A DNA stretch of 64,000 nucleotides, taken from positions 1 through 64,000 of the forward strand of contig CBIHNW010000002.1 in NCBI GenBank assembly GCA_966211795.1. The letters are read 5' to 3'. The translations under genes were made by a program, and so were the position numbers. Each line of letters opens with the position of its first letter. Position 1 is the first letter of the stretch. This DNA comes from 21-14-0-10-47-8 sp966211795. GTDB lineage: Bacteria > Bdellovibrionota > Bdellovibrionia > Bdellovibrionales > Bdellovibrionaceae. The notes below the pieces were generated by a model, which worked only from the letters and a program-made list of their open reading frames with translations, was not told the DNA's origin and ran no database searches. Positions 60,571 to 64,000 of the stretch are shown here, one piece after another.

Positions 60571-61371
60571 ATGGAAAAAGTCATTTCGAAAGATGGAACT
60601 TCGATCGCCTACGACAAAAGCGGCCAAGGATTTCCGGTGGTGCTGATCGGTGGCGCGATGAATTGGCGAACGTTTGCGCCCACGGTCAAGCTTGCCGAGC
60701 TCTTAGCGCCTCACTTCACCGTGATCAATTACGATCGCCGCGGTCGTGGCGACAGCTCTGACACCGTCCCTTATGCGCCCGAACGCGAGGTCGAAGATCT
60801 GCAAGCCCTGATCTTGGCGGCAGGTGGCAGCGCCTTTGTTTTTGGTATTTCTTCGGGAGCAGCCTTGGCGATCCTTGCCGCCGCCAAGGGGCTGAAAATT
60901 CCAAAGCTGATTCTTTACGAACCACCCTTTATCGGGGCGGATCCGAGCGAAGTGCAAACTCCGCCCGATTTTTTACCGCAACTTAAAAATCTCATTGCTG
61001 AAAATCGGCGGGCGGATGCGGTGAAATCTTTTATGAAAGTCGTGGGTGTTCCCGGCATCATCCGCTGGATTGCTCCGCTGATGCCTTTTTGGAAGACGGC
61101 GCTCACGATCGCCCCCACCTTGGCTTATGACTTTACGATCCTGAAAGATCAAAAGGTGCCGGTCGAAGAATTAAGTCAAATCAAAGTCCCGACGCTGATC
61201 ATGAGCGGTGGGGCCACCGCACCAAAGCTGCGCAAAGCAGCCGAAGCCACGGCCCGCGCCTTACCGGGCTCGACATACCAGGTTTTACCGAAGCAGCGTC
61301 ACGATGTTTCTCCGGAAGCCTTGGCGCCGGCGATGATTTCATTTTTGAAATCTTCCGAAAGCAAAAAGTAA
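60571..61371 (+). CDS. Alpha/beta hydrolase
   Basis: The product is 266 residues from ATG 60571 (tgaggtgcac upstream); the very long open frame back to 59944 is an artefact of the opposite GST gene. It opens EKVISKDGTSIAYDKSGQGF, then FTVINYDRRGRGDSSDT, the nucleophile elbow SAFVFGISSGAALAILA with Ser in GISSG, and the His in KQRHDVSPEALA. The acid is expected in LIMSGGATAPKLR, where no clear Asp is seen, so the acid may differ. Small-molecule ester hydrolase is the likely role. Confidence 0.88.
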   Translation: MEKVISKDGTSIAYDKSGQGFPVVLIGGAMNWRTFAPTVKLAELLAPHFTVINYDRRGRGDSSDTVPYAPEREVEDLQALILAAGGSAFVFGISSGAALAILAAAKGLKIPKLILYEPPFIGADPSEVQTPPDFLPQLKNLIAENRRADAVKSFMKVVGVPGIIRWIAPLMPFWKTALTIAPTLAYDFTILKDQKVPVEELSQIKVPTLIMSGGATAPKLRKAAEATARALPGSTYQVLPKQRHDVSPEALAPAMISFLKSSESKK

Positions 61372-61388
61372 AAGCAAAGCTTGAGGGT

Positions 61389-61850
61389 CTAGAAATTCGG
61401 AGCGATGCCTTTGCCGGTTTGCAGGAAGCTCTGAAGACTTTTGAGAATGTAAAAGTCCCAGCCACCCGAGCAACCGCCATAGCATTCGATGGCCGGAGTT
61501 AAGCCAACATGCGTGAAATTGATTCGGGTTCCGCCACCCTCCACCGACAGTTCAAATACGATTTGGGTGTCTTTCCACTCGTCCTTGTTTTGAACAAAAT
61601 TAATTTTTGACTGGGTCACAGTCCAAACGATTTTCTGACCTGGCACCAACTCAACCAGCTTTTGGGTGGTGATATGAAAATCTTTGTAGCGGTAGATGAA
61701 TTCATCACCGACTTTGTCGGATTCACCTTCGATATCCCCGATCCACCAGCCGCGAACATTATTGATCGACCGATAGACGTCTTGCGGTGGCTGATCGACC
61801 TTGATCGAAACACTGTAATGACGGGAATCCTTTTGCTTGGCTTGAGACAT
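61389..61850 (-). CDS. SRPBCC/AHSA1-like protein
   Basis: The product is 153 residues; the ATG has aggag 5 nt upstream. Patterns: SVSIKVDQPPQDVYRSINNV, RGWWIGDIEGESDKVGDEF, IVWTVTQSKINFVQNKDEW and GWDFYILKSLQSFLQTGKG. It is the form commonly annotated as activator of Hsp90 homologue 1-like, but there is no evidence for chaperone work; it probably binds a small hydrophobic ligand. It follows the HxlR regulator gene by 31 nt on the same strand, so the two may form an operon. Confidence 0.88.
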   Translation of the reverse strand: MSQAKQKDSRHYSVSIKVDQPPQDVYRSINNVRGWWIGDIEGESDKVGDEFIYRYKDFHITTQKLVELVPGQKIVWTVTQSKINFVQNKDEWKDTQIVFELSVEGGGTRINFTHVGLTPAIECYGGCSGGWDFYILKSLQSFLQTGKGIAPNF

Positions 61851-61881
61851 GCGTTCTCCTTTGGTTCGTTTCGTTGGTTTT

Positions 61882-62325
61882 TCAGTCTAGGTAACGCGGA
61901 AAAAGGGCGTGGCCTTGGCGAATGTGATCGATCACTTCATCGCTGACGCTGCGGTTGTCGCTCTTGATGCGCTTTAAGAGCTTCGTGATCCGGCGAGCTT
62001 CGGATTTCGAATCGTATTTCGAGCTCCAGAGAATGATCTCGAAAAGAAGCGGCAGCAAATCGAGCCCTTTTTCGGTCAAGGCGTATGTGCTCTTTCGCCC
62101 ATCGGCTGCGTCCGCTTGTTTCTTCAGGATCCCTTCGGCTTCCAAGTGTTCGAGCCGGGTCGCCAGGATATTGGTGGCAAAGCCCTCTTCGGACTTGAGA
62201 AATTCGCCGTAAGTTTTTTTCCCGCGAAAAATCATGTCCCTTAGGATCAACAGCGACCATTTGTCACCGAAGGTCTCAAGTCCAAAATTGATCGGACAAT
62301 GGGAACGAAGGTCTTTTTGGCTCAT
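61882..62325 (-). CDS. HxlR-family transcriptional regulator
   Basis: The product is 147 residues. SHCPINFGLETFGDKWSLLI with the single conserved Cys, LRDMIFRGKKTYGEFLKSEE and LATRLEHLEAEGILKKQADA form the HxlR winged helix. In related regulators the Cys senses electrophiles or aldehydes. A 25-bp perfect palindrome (62342-62366) lies directly upstream and could control both this gene and the divergent GFA gene. The gene is likely cotranscribed with the AHSA1-like gene downstream. Confidence 0.92.
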   Translation of the reverse strand: MSQKDLRSHCPINFGLETFGDKWSLLILRDMIFRGKKTYGEFLKSEEGFATNILATRLEHLEAEGILKKQADAADGRKSTYALTEKGLDLLPLLFEIILWSSKYDSKSEARRITKLLKRIKSDNRSVSDEVIDHIRQGHALFPRYLD

Positions 62326-62341
62326 ATTCAGACTGTAGCTT

Positions 62342-62366
62342 ATTCACTTGCATTTTGCAAGTGAAT
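62342..62366. promoter_or_regulatory. 25-bp palindrome, probable HxlR operator
   Basis: attcacttgca (62342-62352) and tgcaagtgaat (62356-62366) are perfect complements with centre ttt, in the 90-nt region between hxlR-type and GFA genes. Confidence 0.8.
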
Positions 62367-62415
62367 CGTTTATCTTGAGAATGCAGTCAACTGACCAATC
62401 GAGAGGAAATCAGGC

Positions 62416-62766
62416 ATGCAAACCATCAAGGGATCTTGTCACTGTGGTAGCGTTCAGTACGAAGTGAGAGCCGAAATCAAGAATGCGATCGAGTGCAACT
62501 GCTCGATGTGCGCGAGGAAAGGTACGATCCTGGCGATGGTTCCCGCGGATCAATTCACCCTGATCTCGGGCGAGAATGCTTTGTCAAATTACCAGTTCCA
62601 TAAAAAAGTCATTCACCACACCTTTTGCAAAAACTGTGGCGTCACCCCGTTCCTGACGGGAAAAGATCAAAGTGGCAATATCATGAAAGCCATCAACGTT
62701 CGCTGCCTGGAAGGCGTCGATGCGAAAACGCTGAACATCACCCAGATTGACGGCAAGTCGTTCTAA
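62416..62766 (+). CDS. GFA-family (glutathione-dependent formaldehyde-activating-like) protein
   Basis: The product is 116 residues from ATG 62416. Zinc-binding cysteines are all in place: GSCHCGSVQYEV, IECNCSMCARKG and HTFCKNCGVTPF. This Mss4-like fold includes the enzyme that joins formaldehyde to glutathione, but most family members are uncharacterised. Divergent from HxlR across a palindrome and 17 nt before an EthD gene, so the set may respond to reactive carbonyls. Confidence 0.92.
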   Translation: MQTIKGSCHCGSVQYEVRAEIKNAIECNCSMCARKGTILAMVPADQFTLISGENALSNYQFHKKVIHHTFCKNCGVTPFLTGKDQSGNIMKAINVRCLEGVDAKTLNITQIDGKSF

Positions 62767-62783
62767 CAAAGGGAGAGAAGCTT

Positions 62784-63092
62784 ATGGCACGAATGGTCGC
62801 CGTCTACAAACAGCCTCAAAATCCGGAAGCCTTCAATCGACACTATTATGATGTCCACGTTCCCCTCGCGATGAAAATCCCGGGCCTTCAAAAATATGAA
62901 GTCAGCAAAGGGCCGGTGCTATCGACGACAGGTCATTCGGCTTATCTGGTGGCGATCATTTATTTTGAAAACATGGCTGCGTTGAAGGCCGGATTTGCTT
63001 CACCCGAAGGCAAGGCCTGCGCCGAAGACCGAAAGATCCTGGCCTCGAATGACGATGTCCAAATCTTTATCTTCGACAGTCAGGAAAACTGA
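62784..63092 (+). CDS. EthD-family protein
   Basis: The product is 102 residues from ATG 62784 (gggagag upstream). AFNRHYYDVHVPLAMKIPGL is the family signature, with the conserved His/Tyr cluster, followed by YLVAIIYFENMAALKAGFAS and ILASNDDVQIFIFD. These are ferredoxin-like dimeric alpha-beta barrels related to EthD of ether degradation; role unknown. Probably in operon with the GFA gene. Confidence 0.9.
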   Translation: MARMVAVYKQPQNPEAFNRHYYDVHVPLAMKIPGLQKYEVSKGPVLSTTGHSAYLVAIIYFENMAALKAGFASPEGKACAEDRKILASNDDVQIFIFDSQEN

Positions 63093-63137
63093 GGACCGGG
63101 AACCACGCCCTCACACGACGCCACCGTTCCATGATCT

Positions 63138-64000
63138 CTAGGGGCCGAGAAATTCTTCGATCAAACCGGCCGTCCATTCCGGAGCGTGGCTGCCCTCTTT
63201 CGCTGACAGAAGCTCGCCTAGAAACTGACCGTGGGCTCCGGGCAAGATCGCGAGCCTTGAATTCGAAATCAGACGAGTGAGCTCGACCGCGTGCTCGGGC
63301 TTCGTGACGTCTTGATCTCCCGCCATCACCAAGGTCGGCGCCTGAATGGACTTCACTTCATTATCCGGAATATCTTTGAAATGCTGAATTCGCTCGATGT
63401 CTTTCTCGCACATCGTCTTGAGCTTTTGTGGATCTGGATTCACTTTCAAAAAGGCGTCTTTCAAAGGTTGGGGCATGGTCTGGAAATTGGCCTTTTCCAT
63501 TGTGCTCCATAGCCATGATTGCGCGCCACTTCGCTTTGTCATGTAAGAGACAAAGATCAATTTGCGAATTCGATCCGGGTGATGGATTGCAACCTGCATT
63601 GCCACGCCGGCGCCATTGCTAAAGCCCAAGATATCGGCTTGCTTCACTTTCAGAGCATCCAGCAGACCGACAACATCTTCAGCCGATGTTTCGGCACGAA
63701 AGGGCTTATCACGATCCGTCGTTCGGCCGTGCCCCTGCTCTTCCAGCGCGATCACGGTTCGGTGGCGCGAAAAAATCGGAAGCAGCTTGCTGTAGGTGAC
63801 CTCAATTGTCGATCCACCACCATTTAATAAGACAAGCGGAATGCCTTCGCTTGCACCATGAATTTCGTAATACATTTTGATGCCGTTGACCGCGGCGAAT
63901 CCGCTTTTCACCAAGGGCTGCGCGGGCATCTCGGTGGAATGAACCGGCGTCGTGCATGAAGATAAAAAACCGGCAAAGACAATCGCTAATAAAAAAGATG
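63138..64000 (-). CDS. Lipoprotein alpha/beta hydrolase, start beyond window
   Basis: The frame stays open past the ATG at 63929 to the window edge; the extra residues read SFLLAIVFAGFLSSC, a signal peptide with the lipobox LSSC, so the real start lies just outside. The enzyme part shows VLLNGGGSTIEVTYSKLL (oxyanion loop), VIALEEQGHGRTTDRDKP, the nucleophile ADILGFSNGAGVAMQVA (Ser in GFSNG), the Asp in LVMAGDQDVTKPEH and the His in ILPGAHGQFLGEL. It is a membrane-anchored periplasmic esterase-type enzyme; substrate unknown. Confidence 0.88.
   Translation of the reverse strand, partial: SFLLAIVFAGFLSSCTTPVHSTEMPAQPLVKSGFAAVNGIKMYYEIHGASEGIPLVLLNGGGSTIEVTYSKLLPIFSRHRTVIALEEQGHGRTTDRDKPFRAETSAEDVVGLLDALKVKQADILGFSNGAGVAMQVAIHHPDRIRKLIFVSYMTKRSGAQSWLWSTMEKANFQTMPQPLKDAFLKVNPDPQKLKTMCEKDIERIQHFKDIPDNEVKSIQAPTLVMAGDQDVTKPEHAVELTRLISNSRLAILPGAHGQFLGELLSAKEGSHAPEWTAGLIEEFLGP

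Noticed and set aside
1..64000. CRISPR array or rRNA operon
   Set aside because: No series of regularly spaced identical repeats and no rRNA-like sequence were seen.

Overview
The window looks like part of a chromosome from a Bdellovibrio-like predatory bacterium (Bdellovibrionota). Three things suggest this. There is a long locus resembling the Agl/Glt gliding machinery of myxobacteria and bdellovibrios. There is a pair of very large, glycine/threonine-rich secreted fibre-like proteins. Many small exported or lipid-anchored proteins are present. The assignment rests on gene content read by eye; no species is identified.

Layout. At 1-1971 lie the tail of an HNH nuclease gene, a tiny secreted peptide gene and spacer. 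At 1972-15030 one long plus-strand gene run encodes a VWA lipoprotein, a GYF-PilZ protein, an ExbB/TolQ channel, two ExbD/TolR proteins, two TPR proteins, an FHA-like/TonB-C-terminal protein, a beta-barrel and a coiled-coil protein, closed by a hairpin terminator. It reads as an energised envelope-spanning machine, probably for gliding, with a cyclic-di-GMP input. At 15202-20973 are an unknown exported protein and two coupled surface-fibre genes. At 21227-29719 are housekeeping genes (rpsT, lptE-holA, purA, a serine-type aminotransferase plus a hydroxyacid dehydrogenase) mixed with a secreted S33 peptidase, a c-type cytochrome lipoprotein and a second PilZ protein.

At 30504-46940 lies an accessory region. 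tRNA-Lys and tRNA-Glu are followed by an integrative element of about 9.7 kb, bounded by a 19-nt repeat of the tRNA-Glu 3' end (30666-30684 and 40357-40375). The element carries a tyrosine recombinase, an AlpA-like protein, a replication-type protein, small regulators, an HNH nuclease, a GNAT protein, a reverse transcriptase-nitrilase fusion of the DRT1/UG1 type, and a divergent DnaQ-like exonuclease. Directly beyond it sits a second accessory segment with a XRE regulator, a 1515-residue Avs-like STAND NTPase with an Mrr-like nuclease domain, and a protein with a HEPN-type Rx4H motif. It ends near a third, shorter match to the tRNA end. Together this looks like a defence island at a tRNA gene.

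At 46941-52190 are a glycosyltransferase, a GST, an RHH-nucleotidyltransferase/HEPN toxin-antitoxin-like pair with an apparently leaderless promoter inside a double palindrome, and a 769-residue protein I do not recognise. At 52278-64000 lies ordinary chromosome: an ArsR/AHSA1 operon behind a 26-bp palindrome, topA with a serine-rich repeat linker, an M14 carboxypeptidase, an exported nucleotidyltransferase-fold protein, and a group of small detoxification-type genes (GST, hydrolases, HxlR, GFA, EthD) including a 25-bp palindrome between divergent genes. The last gene runs off the window and encodes a lipoprotein hydrolase.
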